A stretch of DNA of 64,000 nt from Bacillus sp. DNRA2. Its GTDB lineage: Bacteria; Bacillota; Bacilli; Bacillales; Cytobacillaceae. The notes below the pieces were generated by a model. That model was given only the letters and a program-made list of their open reading frames with translations. It searched no databases and had not been told where the DNA came from. Shown here piece after piece: positions 26,310 to 34,719 of the stretch. The first letter of the stretch is position 1. Each line of letters begins with the position of its first letter. A program made the translations under genes and the position numbers. The stretch spans positions 1 through 64,000 of the forward strand of contig NZ_JABAIT010000005.1 of assembly GCF_012843265.1 (NCBI RefSeq), given 5' to 3'.

Positions 26310-27509
26310 TTATTCGTATCGTAAAGCCTCAATTGGATCGAGCTTCGCTGCTTTATTTGCAGGTATTAATCCGAAAATGATTCCGAGTGCCATGGAAAAT
26401 AATACGCCGCCAAACACCACAGTAGGTGAAACGAGTGGTGGCCATTTTGCGTAGCTTGAAACGATATAGGCTCCACCAACACCAAGACCTATTCCGAACA
26501 GCCCACCTAAAAGGGTTAGCATCATCGCTTCGATTAGGAATTGGAGCAAGATTTTCCCTCTTGTCGCTCCTAATGCTTTACGAATCCCGATTTCACGAGT
26601 TCTTTCTGTGACGGATACAAGCATAATATTCATGACCCCAATTCCACCAACCAATAATGATATTCCAGCAATTCCACTAATAATCATTGTCATAATATTT
26701 GTTACTTTGGATATACTTTTTTGAATTTCTTCTAAGTTAAAAACCTCATATTTACCCTTTAAATCTGCGGATTTTGAATCATTAAGAAGATTAACCGCCT
26801 TTTGTCCGCCAGTTTCCAATGAATTAGCATCCTTCGCTTGTAATGTTACAGATTGAATTTCATCCGTTCCATACATCACTGGCCAAAGTGAGAGTGGTAA
26901 CAGGATTTCCGCCATGCCAAAATCTAAAAAACTATCAGCAGTTTTATAAACTCCAACAACTTCAAAAGGTTGTCCTTTCAAATCGAGAATTTGTCCAACG
27001 GCCTTTTTGTCCTCAAAAAATTCCTCGGCTGCCTTTTGGTTTATCATCATGACATTATTGGATTGAGAAAAATCAAGCTCTCCTAACTTTCTACCAGCTG
27101 TGACTTTTAATGAATTTACCGCAAAATAATCATTTGTTATTCCATTGACCTGAGCTTCCGTTAGCCTTTCGTCAATAGGGAGCTGTTCAAACGAATTATT
27201 TTTCGAAATGACATGCGAAATTTCCGGAATGCTTTTTAACTGGAGGAGATTTTCCTGTGAAAAAGTTGGACCTTCATAATACATGGCCGCGTATGGGTCC
27301 TCAGTATCGGGAGTAAAAACAATTTCAATCGTATTGTTCCCCTCTCCGGCAAATTGAGATTTTAACGCAGCTTCTCCGCCCTGACCTATTGCTACAACAG
27401 TAATAATCGAACCGACACCGATAATAATCCCTAGCATAGTGAGTACTGAACGGAGCTTGTGGGCAAGAATCGACGAAAGGGCAATTTTTATACTATCTAA
27501 CATACTCAT
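26310..27509 (-). CDS. ABC transporter permease, MacB/FtsX type (YknZ-like)
   Basis: A 399-residue permease with four membrane helices, one at the N-terminus and three at the C-terminus, around a large extracellular MacB-type domain (about 40-270). AHKLRSVLTMLGIIIGVGSI and VSVTERTREIGIRKALGATR are family signatures. It overlaps the ATPase gene by 4 nt. The set YknX-Y-Z exports or protects against peptides in B. subtilis, and the same role is likely here. Confidence 0.9.
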   Translation of the reverse strand: MSMLDSIKIALSSILAHKLRSVLTMLGIIIGVGSIITVVAIGQGGEAALKSQFAGEGNNTIEIVFTPDTEDPYAAMYYEGPTFSQENLLQLKSIPEISHVISKNNSFEQLPIDERLTEAQVNGITNDYFAVNSLKVTAGRKLGELDFSQSNNVMMINQKAAEEFFEDKKAVGQILDLKGQPFEVVGVYKTADSFLDFGMAEILLPLSLWPVMYGTDEIQSVTLQAKDANSLETGGQKAVNLLNDSKSADLKGKYEVFNLEEIQKSISKVTNIMTMIISGIAGISLLVGGIGVMNIMLVSVTERTREIGIRKALGATRGKILLQFLIEAMMLTLLGGLFGIGLGVGGAYIVSSYAKWPPLVSPTVVFGGVLFSMALGIIFGLIPANKAAKLDPIEALRYE

Positions 27510-28189
27510 GTAAAAGCACCCTTTCTATCTTGAATGATTATTCCATCCCTCAAAACAATTCGACGATTGGAATATTCAGCAACCTCTTCCTCATGGGTAA
27601 CCATAACAATCGTCGTACCCTCTTTATTTAATTGGGTAAAAATCTCCATGACCTGTTCACCGGACTTAGTATCAAGTGCACCTGTAGGTTCATCAGCTAA
27701 AATAAATGTAGGTTGATTGGCAATAGACCTAGCAATGGCAACCCGCTGTTTTTGCCCTCCGGAGAGCTGGTTTGGCAAGTGGCTGACACGGTCTGCCAAT
27801 CCCACCTTTGCCAAAGCCTCCAATGCACGCTCCCGTCGCTCACTCTTCTTCATACCGCCATAGACGAGTGGCAGTTCAACATTTTCAACAGCAGTCAATC
27901 TTGGCAACAGATGAAAATGTTGAAAAACAAAGCCGATATACTTGTTACGAATGAGGGCCAAATTGGCCTCATCTGCTTCTAATACATTTACATCATTAAG
28001 TATGTATTCTCCACTTGTAGGTCGATCCAAACAACCGATTATGTTCATTAACGTCGATTTACCAGAACCAGAAGGTCCCATTATCGAGACAAACTCACCT
28101 GAAGCAATTTCAGTGTTAATATCGTGCAGTACGGGAACTTCAAGCGCTCCCTGCTTATAGGTCTTTTGTATATGCTTTAGACTGATCAT
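27506..28189 (-). CDS. ABC transporter ATP-binding protein (YknY/MacB type)
   Basis: A 227-residue ATPase of the LolD/MacB group. Walker A is [12 protein letters not shown], the signature is [14 protein letters not shown], Walker B is [11 protein letters not shown], and the H-loop is MVTHEEE. It overlaps both neighbours by 4 nt (ATGA type), so it is translationally coupled with the adaptor and permease. Confidence 0.94.
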   Translation of the reverse strand: MISLKHIQKTYKQGALEVPVLHDINTEIASGEFVSIMGPSGSGKSTLMNIIGCLDRPTSGEYILNDVNVLEADEANLALIRNKYIGFVFQHFHLLPRLTAVENVELPLVYGGMKKSERRERALEALAKVGLADRVSHLPNQLSGGQKQRVAIARSIANQPTFILADEPTGALDTKSGEQVMEIFTQLNKEGTTIVMVTHEEEVAEYSNRRIVLRDGIIIQDRKGAFT

Positions 28190-29370
28190 TTACCCTTCAC
28201 TTCCATCCCGTCTTTAAGCTTATCGGAAGGATTTTTCACAACCTTGTCGCCAGCCTTTACTCCTTCAAGAACCTCAATCCATTCACCGTCGCTCATTCCA
28301 GTTGTGACTGGCATTTTGCGCAGTTTTTTCCGATCTGCAACGAAAATATATGCAGAATCTTTCTTCTCTACAATACTACTGCGTGGAACTGCAAGGATTT
28401 TCTTCGTGTCCAATTGCACTTCGATTGTCACATGATAGCCTGGTGCAAGCCCATCCTGAGAATCTAGTGAGGCCTTAAAGTTATAGTATGAAATGTTTTG
28501 TGACGATTGTCCGGACATATCTGTTGCCAGTTGTCCTGCTCCGTCACCGTTTGGATATTGGCTAATGCTCGCTATTTTACCAGACCAAGAACGATTTTGA
28601 ATTGCTTTTGAGGTAATCTTAATTGGCTGTTCCGGATGTATCTGAGCCATCTGTAATTCTGTTAAGACACCTTGAACCTGATATGGATCCTGTGATGCAA
28701 TTTGAATGATTGGATTCCCTTGTCCACCGGTGAGATCTGTACTGTTTTGTGAAATGTCTTTCTTTACAGATTTGACAATTCCCTTGATACTACTTGTCAC
28801 GATTAAGTCACTCTGCTTAAGCTGTAGGTCTTGTTCCTGAAGTTTATTTTTCTCGAGTTCCAATTCGGTAGTTTTTAGTTGGAATTCTGCTTCAGCAAGC
28901 TGTTGGTCTAATTGAGTAAGTATTGCTTGTTCTGCACCATTGTCTTTATTTGTTTGTTTTTCTTGCTTTAATTTCGCTATTTGATCTTTTTCCTGTCCAT
29001 AACGAAGATTCGCCATTTTTTTATCAATCTCAAATTGCTTTAATTGTATTGAAAGCTCTGGATTATCATAGGAAAATAATTTTTGGCCAGGTTCTATCTG
29101 CTGCCCTTCTTGGACAAAAATTTCATTAATCTTCCCTTTTGAAGGATCCTGATAAAATGTTTCTTCACTTCCAGGTACAACTCTACCCGATACTAGTTTT
29201 GTGCTACTCAATTCCCGTTCTTTAACCTTTGCGTATGACAGTTCTGTGGTATTTTCCTTGCTCTTATTTTGAGCAACTACTATATTAATTCCGACCAGGA
29301 GCAATATAGATACAACCACTCCCATGATAATCCACAGTTTTTTGGGATTTCGTTTGCGCTCTAATTCCAT
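28186..29370 (-). CDS. HlyD/MacA-type adaptor protein (YknX-like)
   Basis: A 394-residue efflux adaptor with one N-terminal membrane helix (about residues 13-33), a biotinyl-lipoyl half (KGKINEIFVQEGQQIEPGQKL, 83 on), a long coiled-coil hairpin with many Gln/Glu/Lys residues (about 108-185), and a C-terminal beta barrel (AYIFVADRKKLRKMPVTTGM). It is the first gene of the operon adaptor-ATPase-permease-Yip1, and a candidate promoter lies at 29469-29498. Confidence 0.88.
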   Translation of the reverse strand: MELERKRNPKKLWIIMGVVVSILLLVGINIVVAQNKSKENTTELSYAKVKERELSSTKLVSGRVVPGSEETFYQDPSKGKINEIFVQEGQQIEPGQKLFSYDNPELSIQLKQFEIDKKMANLRYGQEKDQIAKLKQEKQTNKDNGAEQAILTQLDQQLAEAEFQLKTTELELEKNKLQEQDLQLKQSDLIVTSSIKGIVKSVKKDISQNSTDLTGGQGNPIIQIASQDPYQVQGVLTELQMAQIHPEQPIKITSKAIQNRSWSGKIASISQYPNGDGAGQLATDMSGQSSQNISYYNFKASLDSQDGLAPGYHVTIEVQLDTKKILAVPRSSIVEKKDSAYIFVADRKKLRKMPVTTGMSDGEWIEVLEGVKAGDKVVKNPSDKLKDGMEVKGK

Positions 29371-29468
29371 GTTTTCGCCTCCTATTCGTTGGAAAATTTT
29401 AGTTAATTCTATTTCATTATAAAATTTATAATTTCTTAAAAAAAGGGTTTAATTTACAATTTTGGTAG

Positions 29469-29498
29469 AGTATAATGGTTTTTGACATTTTTTATCAA
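29469..29498 (-). promoter_or_regulatory. Candidate sigma-A promoter of the Ykn-type operon
   Basis: TTGATA (29493-29498) and TATACT (29469-29474) on the minus strand have an 18-bp spacer, about 100 nt before the first gene. Confidence 0.4.
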
Positions 29499-29567
29499 AA
29501 TATTACGTTATATTACAATTTTTACGTTATTATGAAATTTTGCGAAAAAATCTAAACACAATAAAAA

Positions 29568-29589
29568 GGCTGACCCAAATGGATCAGCC
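29568..29589 (-). terminator. Terminator of the GNAT gene
   Basis: AAAGGCTGA/TCAGCCTTT stem followed by TTTTTATTG on the minus strand. Confidence 0.85.
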
Positions 29590-29607
29590 TTTCCTTATAT
29601 CATTCTA

Positions 29608-30078
29608 TTATTTAACTGGATTATGAATATAGTAAATCATGGCAATTTCATCACAGCTAGGCATTTTAGGGCAATTGATACAATCACTCCAGACCTTTTG
29701 CGGCATATTATCTTTAACCGTCACTTCAAAACCGCATTTTTGGAAAAATTCAACTTGATACGTTAATGAAATAAGCCTTTCTATTTCTATTCGTTTTGCT
29801 TCTTCAACAATTTTATCCACTAATAGTTTTCCGATTCCACGCTTACCCATGTTTGGGTCCACCACTAAAGAACGGATTTCAGCAAGCTGCTGATCAAATA
29901 TGGTTAAGCTCGCACAACCGACAATCTGCCCGTCGATTTCAGCCACGAACATGGCTTGGATATTTTGGAACAATGATTCTTTCGTGCGTGGAAGTAACAC
30001 CTTTTCCTCTGCATATCCCATTATCAATTGATATATTGTTTCTATATCTGAAATCTTTGCTTTTCTAATCTTAACCAT
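29608..30078 (-). CDS. GNAT family N-acetyltransferase
   Basis: A 156-residue acetyl-CoA-dependent transferase. The acetyl-CoA loop is RSLVVDPNMGKRGIGKLLVD (near residue 70), and the fold is a standard GNAT. The C-terminal region has three cysteines in DCINCPKMPSC, a possible metal site also seen in ArgA-like acetyltransferases. I start at the ATG at 30078, which has AAAGGTGAG at correct distance, rather than the GTG three codons earlier. The substrate is unknown. Confidence 0.85.
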   Translation of the reverse strand: MVKIRKAKISDIETIYQLIMGYAEEKVLLPRTKESLFQNIQAMFVAEIDGQIVGCASLTIFDQQLAEIRSLVVDPNMGKRGIGKLLVDKIVEEAKRIEIERLISLTYQVEFFQKCGFEVTVKDNMPQKVWSDCINCPKMPSCDEIAMIYYIHNPVK

Positions 30079-30201
30079 TATTCTCACCTTTTGTTCGTCA
30101 TAAATTTTCGAAACATTCTCGTTAATCTTATATTAATATTTAATCACAAAACTGAATATTTATAAAGTGAAACTTCCAGCAGTTTTAGATAAATCCACCA
30201 T

Positions 30202-30252
30202 TTAACGCATTAAAGGAGTGGGGGACAGTCCCCCACTCCTTTAATGCGTTAA
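30202..30252. repeat. 51-bp perfect palindrome
   Basis: Two 25-bp arms, fully complementary, flank one central A (30227). The core is GTGGGGGAC-A-GTCCCCCAC and the outer part TTAACGCATTAAA. It starts 5 bp past the stop codon of the VanY-type peptidase gene. It could serve as a terminator, but its length and 1-nt centre are unlike the other terminators here. Confidence 0.95.
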
Positions 30253-30256
30253 TGTA

Positions 30257-31144
30257 TTATTTGTTTACTGGTACTGCGTTGAAGTATTCTTCTAGTGTAC
30301 TGCCGTGTTTCATTATTTCGCTTGCGATTGCTTTACCGACATAGCGTATATGCCATGGTTCATATTTATAACCAGTGATTGCATCCTTCCCATTTGGGTA
30401 ACGGATAATAAAACCATAGTCCGCTACATGATCTTGAAGCCACGCTGCTTCGGCTGTTCCTCCGAAACAATCCTCTGCCGGACAGCGTCCATCACCACCA
30501 GTCACATCAATCGAAAGACCCGTTTCGTGTTCGCTTGTACCTGGCAGTGCGCTATATGTCCGCGCTTTTTCATATCCATCCTGCTGAACATAATGATTAA
30601 ATAAGGAAACTTGGGTCGCATGAGAGCGATAGCCTGAAACACCCAACAAATTAATCCCTTGAGCTTTCGCACCGGCAAACAACTCAGCAATTGCTTGAGC
30701 AGCCTCACTTCTTAATTGACGTTTTTCAGCTGATGCAGATGTTAAAAACGGAATATTAGTCGTCACTAAGTCATGTGGATTATAGTTATCAGGTAGCTTA
30801 AAATATTTATTTACCAGCACGGAAATAGCTTCCGGCTGCGCTACAACAGTAATTGCCTCACCATTTTGCGAAGGTGTGCCTGCTTGTTTTACATCAGTCT
30901 GTTGTTGTGATTGTGGTGGTGTAGCCGTCTTGTTCTCACTTGGTTGCTGCTGACTATTTTGTGTTTGTTCCTGCACAAGCTGTTCCTTTGCTGCATCAAA
31001 CTGCTGTTTAATCTCTTTTGGAGTTTTTGCACTAGCTGTTTTTTCACCTTTTCCAGCAAGTTCCCCCATATTAATAGCGCTACAGCCTGACAGCATCGAA
31101 GCTAGGAATAATCCACAAAGGCCAATCGTGAGTTTTTTATTCAT
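30257..31144 (-). CDS. D,D-/L,D-carboxypeptidase lipoprotein, VanY (M15B) family
   Basis: A 295-residue exported lipoprotein. The signal peptide ends in a lipobox LSGC (Cys21), then a Gln/Pro/Ser-rich linker (about 45-95), then the zinc peptidase domain with SGYRSHATQ, TSEHETGLSID (His and Asp ligands) and EPWHIRYVG (Glu base, His ligand). It trims the terminal D-Ala from peptidoglycan stems. The promoter region contains a Spo0A-like box over the -35 position (31215-31221), so expression may respond to sporulation signals. A 51-bp palindrome follows the stop. Confidence 0.9.
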   Translation of the reverse strand: MNKKLTIGLCGLFLASMLSGCSAINMGELAGKGEKTASAKTPKEIKQQFDAAKEQLVQEQTQNSQQQPSENKTATPPQSQQQTDVKQAGTPSQNGEAITVVAQPEAISVLVNKYFKLPDNYNPHDLVTTNIPFLTSASAEKRQLRSEAAQAIAELFAGAKAQGINLLGVSGYRSHATQVSLFNHYVQQDGYEKARTYSALPGTSEHETGLSIDVTGGDGRCPAEDCFGGTAEAAWLQDHVADYGFIIRYPNGKDAITGYKYEPWHIRYVGKAIASEIMKHGSTLEEYFNAVPVNK

Positions 31145-31203
31145 CTCTATAACTTCCTTTTACTAAATTTGATATGATGATTAGCTACAAATTAAAATAC
31201 ATT

Positions 31204-31221
31204 AATAAATCCCATTCGACA
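31204..31221 (-). promoter_or_regulatory. Candidate Spo0A box at the -35 of the VanY-type gene
   Basis: TTTGTCGAAT on the minus strand (core TGTCGAA, 31215-31221) overlaps a poor -35 (TTGTCG). A 17-bp spacer separates it from TATTTT. This layout is usual for Spo0A-activated sigma-A promoters. Confidence 0.4.
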
Positions 31222-31354
31222 AATTGACGAAAGTAAACCAATATTCGTTTCATTTTAACGGTTAATTAGTCATAAATCTGCTGGTTTAGCACAACTTTCA
31301 GTTTAGCATACGTGAAATTTGTTGGGAATAGTCGAATTTTCCCAAAATAAAAAA

Positions 31355-31375
31355 ATGCCCCCAAAATGAGAGCAT
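31355..31375 (-). terminator. Terminator of the aldo/keto reductase gene
   Basis: ATGCTCTC pairs with GGGGGCAT using two G-U pairs, followed by TTTTTTT on the minus strand. Confidence 0.75.
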
Positions 31376-31392
31376 CTTCAATCAATTTTAAA

Positions 31393-32235
31393 TTAACTAG
31401 TGAACCCAACTTCCATCTGATCAGGGTGAGAGCCACTGCGATCATCTATATTTAATCCATCAATCTTCTTCATATCATCTGCAGATATTTCAAAATCAAA
31501 AATATCAGCATTTTCAATAATGCGTTCTGGTTTGATTGATTTTGGAATGGTAATGACCTGGTTTTGTAGATCCCAACGTAAAATAAGTTGCGCAACACTC
31601 TTACCATACTTTGCAGCAACTTCTGTTAATAATGGTTCGTTAAGAAGTGCGCCTCGCTTAAGCGGTGACCATGCCTCAAGCTGAATTTGATGCTGTTTAC
31701 AAAAAGCATGTAGCTCTTTTTGCGTCAAGTGGGGATGATACTCAACTTGATTTACCATCGGTATGATTTCTGCTTCACTAATTAAATCCTGCAAATGGTG
31801 TATAAGGAAGTTACTAACGCCAATTGCCCTGACACGACCATCTTTGTATAGCTTTTCTAGCGCTTTCCAAGTTTGTTTATACTTATCCTTCCCAGGCCAA
31901 TGAATTAGATATAAATCTAGATAATCCAGCCCCAGTTTCTGAAGACTTAAATCAAATGCTTTTAATGTTGTATCATAACCTTGGTCTGTATTCCAAACTT
32001 TAGATGTTACAAATAACTTCTCGCGCGGAATACCAGATTCACGAATGCCAGTTCCAACGCCTTCTTCATTTTGGTAAATGGCAGCTGTATCAATACTAAT
32101 GTAACCATGATTGATTGCTGCTTTGACTGATTCGATGACCTCGCTTCCTTCTTGGACTTTAAATACCCCAAGACCAAACCAAGGCATTTTTACACCATTA
32201 TGTAAGATGGTTGTATCCTGTAAACTAGTGATCAT
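31393..32235 (-). CDS. Aldo/keto reductase (YtbE/YvgN-like)
   Basis: A 280-residue NADPH-dependent oxidoreductase with the AKR tetrad: Asp and Tyr in SIDTAAIYQNEEGVG, Lys in VTSKVWN, His in LYLIHWPG. The phosphate-binding IPKSIKPERIIENADIF is near the C-terminus. It probably reduces small aldehydes such as methylglyoxal. The ATG at 32235 is chosen because GGGAGGG precedes it by 6 nt. It is a single gene with its own terminator. Confidence 0.93.
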   Translation of the reverse strand: MITSLQDTTILHNGVKMPWFGLGVFKVQEGSEVIESVKAAINHGYISIDTAAIYQNEEGVGTGIRESGIPREKLFVTSKVWNTDQGYDTTLKAFDLSLQKLGLDYLDLYLIHWPGKDKYKQTWKALEKLYKDGRVRAIGVSNFLIHHLQDLISEAEIIPMVNQVEYHPHLTQKELHAFCKQHQIQLEAWSPLKRGALLNEPLLTEVAAKYGKSVAQLILRWDLQNQVITIPKSIKPERIIENADIFDFEISADDMKKIDGLNIDDRSGSHPDQMEVGFTS

Positions 32236-32477
32236 CTTCTTCCCTCCCAATTCTTTTCATGAAAATCATGAGAAATACTCAGTCGATAAATATCAAGTTA
32301 TTCGATTGGCAAACCCTATTTTAAATGATTTTCCTAAAATATCCTACCAATAAGCAACACAAGAACTAATCTGCCATGATTTTGTTGAAATTATTCTGCT
32401 GTATGAAATCGACATGATATGGGAAGATAGTGTATAGGTAAACGTAATTCATAATATTTCCTGAAAGGAGCAAAAAC

Positions 32478-32756
32478 ATGGAAAAAATAGAAGTTGGCGA
32501 AGTATTTAGTATTGAAGATCATGAAGGTAATGAGCAAGATGTTGAGGTTCTAGGCACAATTCAATTGGAGGGAACTGAATACGTTGCAGTAGGTTTTGTA
32601 GAAGATATTCAAAACGAGGATGCCGAGGAAGACATCGATATTTTCTTTTTAAAGGTTGACGAAGACGGTGAGTTAGCAGCAATTGAAACAGATGAAGAAT
32701 TCGAAAAGGTATCCCTTGCCTTCGATGAAATTTTTGAAGATGATGAGGATGAATAA
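32478..32756 (+). CDS. DUF1292 family acidic protein
   Basis: A 92-residue, strongly acidic protein. Its body (VLGTIQLEGTEYVAVGFVED, then IFFLKVDEDGELAAIETDEE) matches the DUF1292 family, whose small beta proteins are common in Firmicutes and of unknown function. AAAGGAG lies 7 nt before the ATG. It is monocistronic, ending in a bidirectional terminator. Confidence 0.85.
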   Translation: MEKIEVGEVFSIEDHEGNEQDVEVLGTIQLEGTEYVAVGFVEDIQNEDAEEDIDIFFLKVDEDGELAAIETDEEFEKVSLAFDEIFEDDEDE

Positions 32757-32820
32757 TCTCGAGTAAAGTCATTACAACATAAACAAACATAGGTTAAACA
32801 ACATATTCTTTTAAAAAAGA

Positions 32821-32845
32821 GGAACTGGTTATAAAACCTAGTTCC
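32821..32845. terminator. Bidirectional terminator
   Basis: GGAACT pairs with AGTTCC, with inner GGTT/AACC, an A-rich 5' side and CCTTTTT on the 3' side. It serves the DUF1292 gene and the convergent 41-aa gene. Confidence 0.8.
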
Positions 32846-32858
32846 CCTTTTTGCTCGG

Positions 32859-32984
32859 TTATTTAGTTTTGTTTTTTCCAGCTTCGTTGGCTAATTGTTC
32901 GAAGGACTTTACTTTTCCGTGAGGATGTTGATCTTCCTTTTTTACTCTCCACAAACGTTCTGCTTCATGCTGTGATTGCGTCAT
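32859..32984 (-). CDS. Small hydrophilic protein (41 aa), DUF6254-like
   Basis: A 41-residue ORF, MTQSQHEAERLWRVKKEDQ then HPHGKVKSFEQLANEAGKNK. The NPHGKVKSFxxL-like stretch recalls a family of tiny Bacillaceae proteins (I believe DUF6254), though I could not check. AAAAGGGGA precedes the ATG by about 6 nt. It lies 27 nt after the next gene on the same strand, so the two may share a transcript. Function is unknown. Confidence 0.68.
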   Translation of the reverse strand: MTQSQHEAERLWRVKKEDQHPHGKVKSFEQLANEAGKNKTK

Positions 32985-33011
32985 TGTTTATCCCCTTTTC
33001 GCATCAAAATA

Positions 33012-33392
33012 TTAACTCAAGTGTTCTTGATTATTGCTTAATGGATCTTCTGCTGGAATTGTTTCAGAAAAATTCTCGGTATTCTTAGTATGATCCACAT
33101 TTGTTGCAGTTTTTTTGTCAGGTGTCAGTTCCTTCGCAAATTCGGCCATTGCCAGATTAGGTAATGATATATTTCTTGTTTTCTGAAAATTATCCATTAA
33201 ACTCTGTAGACGATCAGACTTATTTTGCTTCTGACTTTTCCCCATTTGGTAAGCTGCTGCACTGGCCCCTAAACCAAGTAAGGATGCCCAAAAAATCCCC
33301 TTATTAGTACGCTTTTTTTGTCCAAACCAATTTATATTTTTACTCATATTATTCACAGTTTTTACCCACTTTTTGTCCATAAGAAAAAACAC
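33012..33392 (-). CDS. Hypothetical protein with one hydrophobic segment
   Basis: A 126-residue reading frame that I do not recognise. A short basic N-terminal part is followed by GIFWASLLGLGASAAAYQMG (about residues 32-51), then a polar, Lys/Asn/Thr-rich tail ending SNNQEHLS. The start is uncertain: GTG at 33392, ATG at 33380 (AAGGATG upstream), or ATG at 33347. It probably forms a unit with the 41-aa gene downstream. Confidence 0.55.
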   Translation of the reverse strand: MFFLMDKKWVKTVNNMSKNINWFGQKKRTNKGIFWASLLGLGASAAAYQMGKSQKQNKSDRLQSLMDNFQKTRNISLPNLAMAEFAKELTPDKKTATNVDHTKNTENFSETIPAEDPLSNNQEHLS

Positions 33393-33553
33393 ATCCTTTT
33401 TTCGCCGAGCGGCGTTTCTTTCCGATTAACAATACTTATTTTTCCTTAAAGATGTGAATTTATTCATCTGAAGTGTCACACTATTATTGAACAGAAATGC
33501 AAAAAAAAAAAAGCCTCGCAGCTAATTTTTCCTTTTTCTCTATATAAAGACAA

Positions 33554-34021
33554 TTATTCATTCAACATTTCTAAAACTTCTACTTCGTTAATTCCTTTAA
33601 TAAGCCCGAGTTCACTAACAAATATTCTCCGAGCACTATCAAGCATTTGTCGCTCACTTGAGTTCAAACTCTTAGCTTTATTCATTCTCATTAAGTCACG
33701 AACAACTTCTGCACCATCTTGAAGTTCTCCTGATTTCATCTTTTCCATATTGCTCTTATACCTTTCTTTCCAGGTGAGCGTGGTGTCAGATGCACCATTA
33801 TGAAAAATCGCTAAAGCTTCATCTACCATTGGCAAATCTGCAATCATCCGTATGCGTGAGCTTTCAATTTTTGCTGTAGGAATCATGACTTTCATGTTAT
33901 TCATTGGCATTTTAATCACAAAATATTTCCGTGTTTCACCAAGAACTTCCTTTTCCTCAATCGCCTCTATTACTCCAGCACCATGCATAGGATATACAAT
34001 ATTATCGCCAATATTAAACAG
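33554..34021 (-). CDS. CarD family transcriptional regulator
   Basis: A 155-residue RNA polymerase-binding protein. The N-terminal Tudor-like RID (FNIGDNIVYPMHGAGVIEAI) binds the polymerase beta subunit, and the helical C-terminal domain (about 60-155) contacts promoter DNA. The start seems to be CTG at 34019-34021: GGAGGT lies 7 nt before it, and homologs I recall begin MFNIGD. The alternative GTG at 34030 sits inside that site with no spacing. It is monocistronic and divergent from a lipoprotein gene. Confidence 0.88.
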   Translation of the reverse strand: MFNIGDNIVYPMHGAGVIEAIEEKEVLGETRKYFVIKMPMNNMKVMIPTAKIESSRIRMIADLPMVDEALAIFHNGASDTTLTWKERYKSNMEKMKSGELQDGAEVVRDLMRMNKAKSLNSSERQMLDSARRIFVSELGLIKGINEVEVLEMLNE

Positions 34022-34183
34022 AACATCCACCTCCGAATTTTGTACTATTCAAGCATAACACATTTATAAAAAATAATCAATTTTTTATAATATCATTTAG
34101 TTTTTGTACTTGTCAACACTTTTTTATTTTTAACATAACGGACTTCCTTACCCTAATAAAATAGGAACGAGGAGGTGTATGCT

Positions 34184-34669
34184 GTGCGAAAAAGTTTGAT
34201 TATCCTGGTCCTTTTTACCCTCGTCATTCTCTCTGGCTGTTTCAAAGACCCTATTCAGGATGATTTGCTCAACTATGTCAATTCTGATATGAAAACCGCC
34301 TATAATCTTGAAAAGAAAGCTGTATCTGCTTACGAAAGTGTTACGGGTCCAAATTTTTCAAACGACCAGGTGTTGTATGATACCTTGCAAAATGAAGTGA
34401 TTCCTACTTACGAACAGTTTATAAAGGAATTAAAAGCAATAAAGGTTGAAACGGATGAACTGAAAAAAATCCATGCCATTTATATAAAAGGAGCCGAAAC
34501 ACAATTCCAGGCTTTCGAGGTGATTATCGAAGCACTTGAAAATCAGGATCCAGCTTTGATAGAAGAAGCTAACGCAATCCTTGAACAAGGTCGAAATCAA
34601 ATAAGCGATTACCAGAGCAAACTTGATCAACTAGCTGAAGAGCATAATGTCAATCTTAAGAAAAATTAA
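34184..34669 (+). CDS. Lipoprotein of unknown function
   Basis: A 161-residue exported lipoprotein. The signal peptide runs to a lipobox ILSGC (Cys near residue 19), and the mature part is helical, with heptad-like charged stretches (YEQFIKELKAIKVETDELKK). Start GTG at 34184 is chosen because AGGAGGTG lies 6 nt upstream. I do not recognise the family, but a helical bundle lipoprotein anchored at the outer face of the membrane is expected. Confidence 0.78.
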   Translation: MRKSLIILVLFTLVILSGCFKDPIQDDLLNYVNSDMKTAYNLEKKAVSAYESVTGPNFSNDQVLYDTLQNEVIPTYEQFIKELKAIKVETDELKKIHAIYIKGAETQFQAFEVIIEALENQDPALIEEANAILEQGRNQISDYQSKLDQLAEEHNVNLKKN

Positions 34670-34670
34670 A

Positions 34671-34719
34671 AACAGGCTGACTCATTAGGTTTTTTTATTA
34701 CCTCCTGAGTCAGCCTGTT
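34671..34719. terminator. Long bidirectional terminator
   Basis: AACAGGCTGACTCA pairs perfectly with TGAGTCAGCCTGTT (14 bp), plus inner AGGT/ACCT. It overlaps the stop codon of the convergent DedA gene. Confidence 0.8.
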
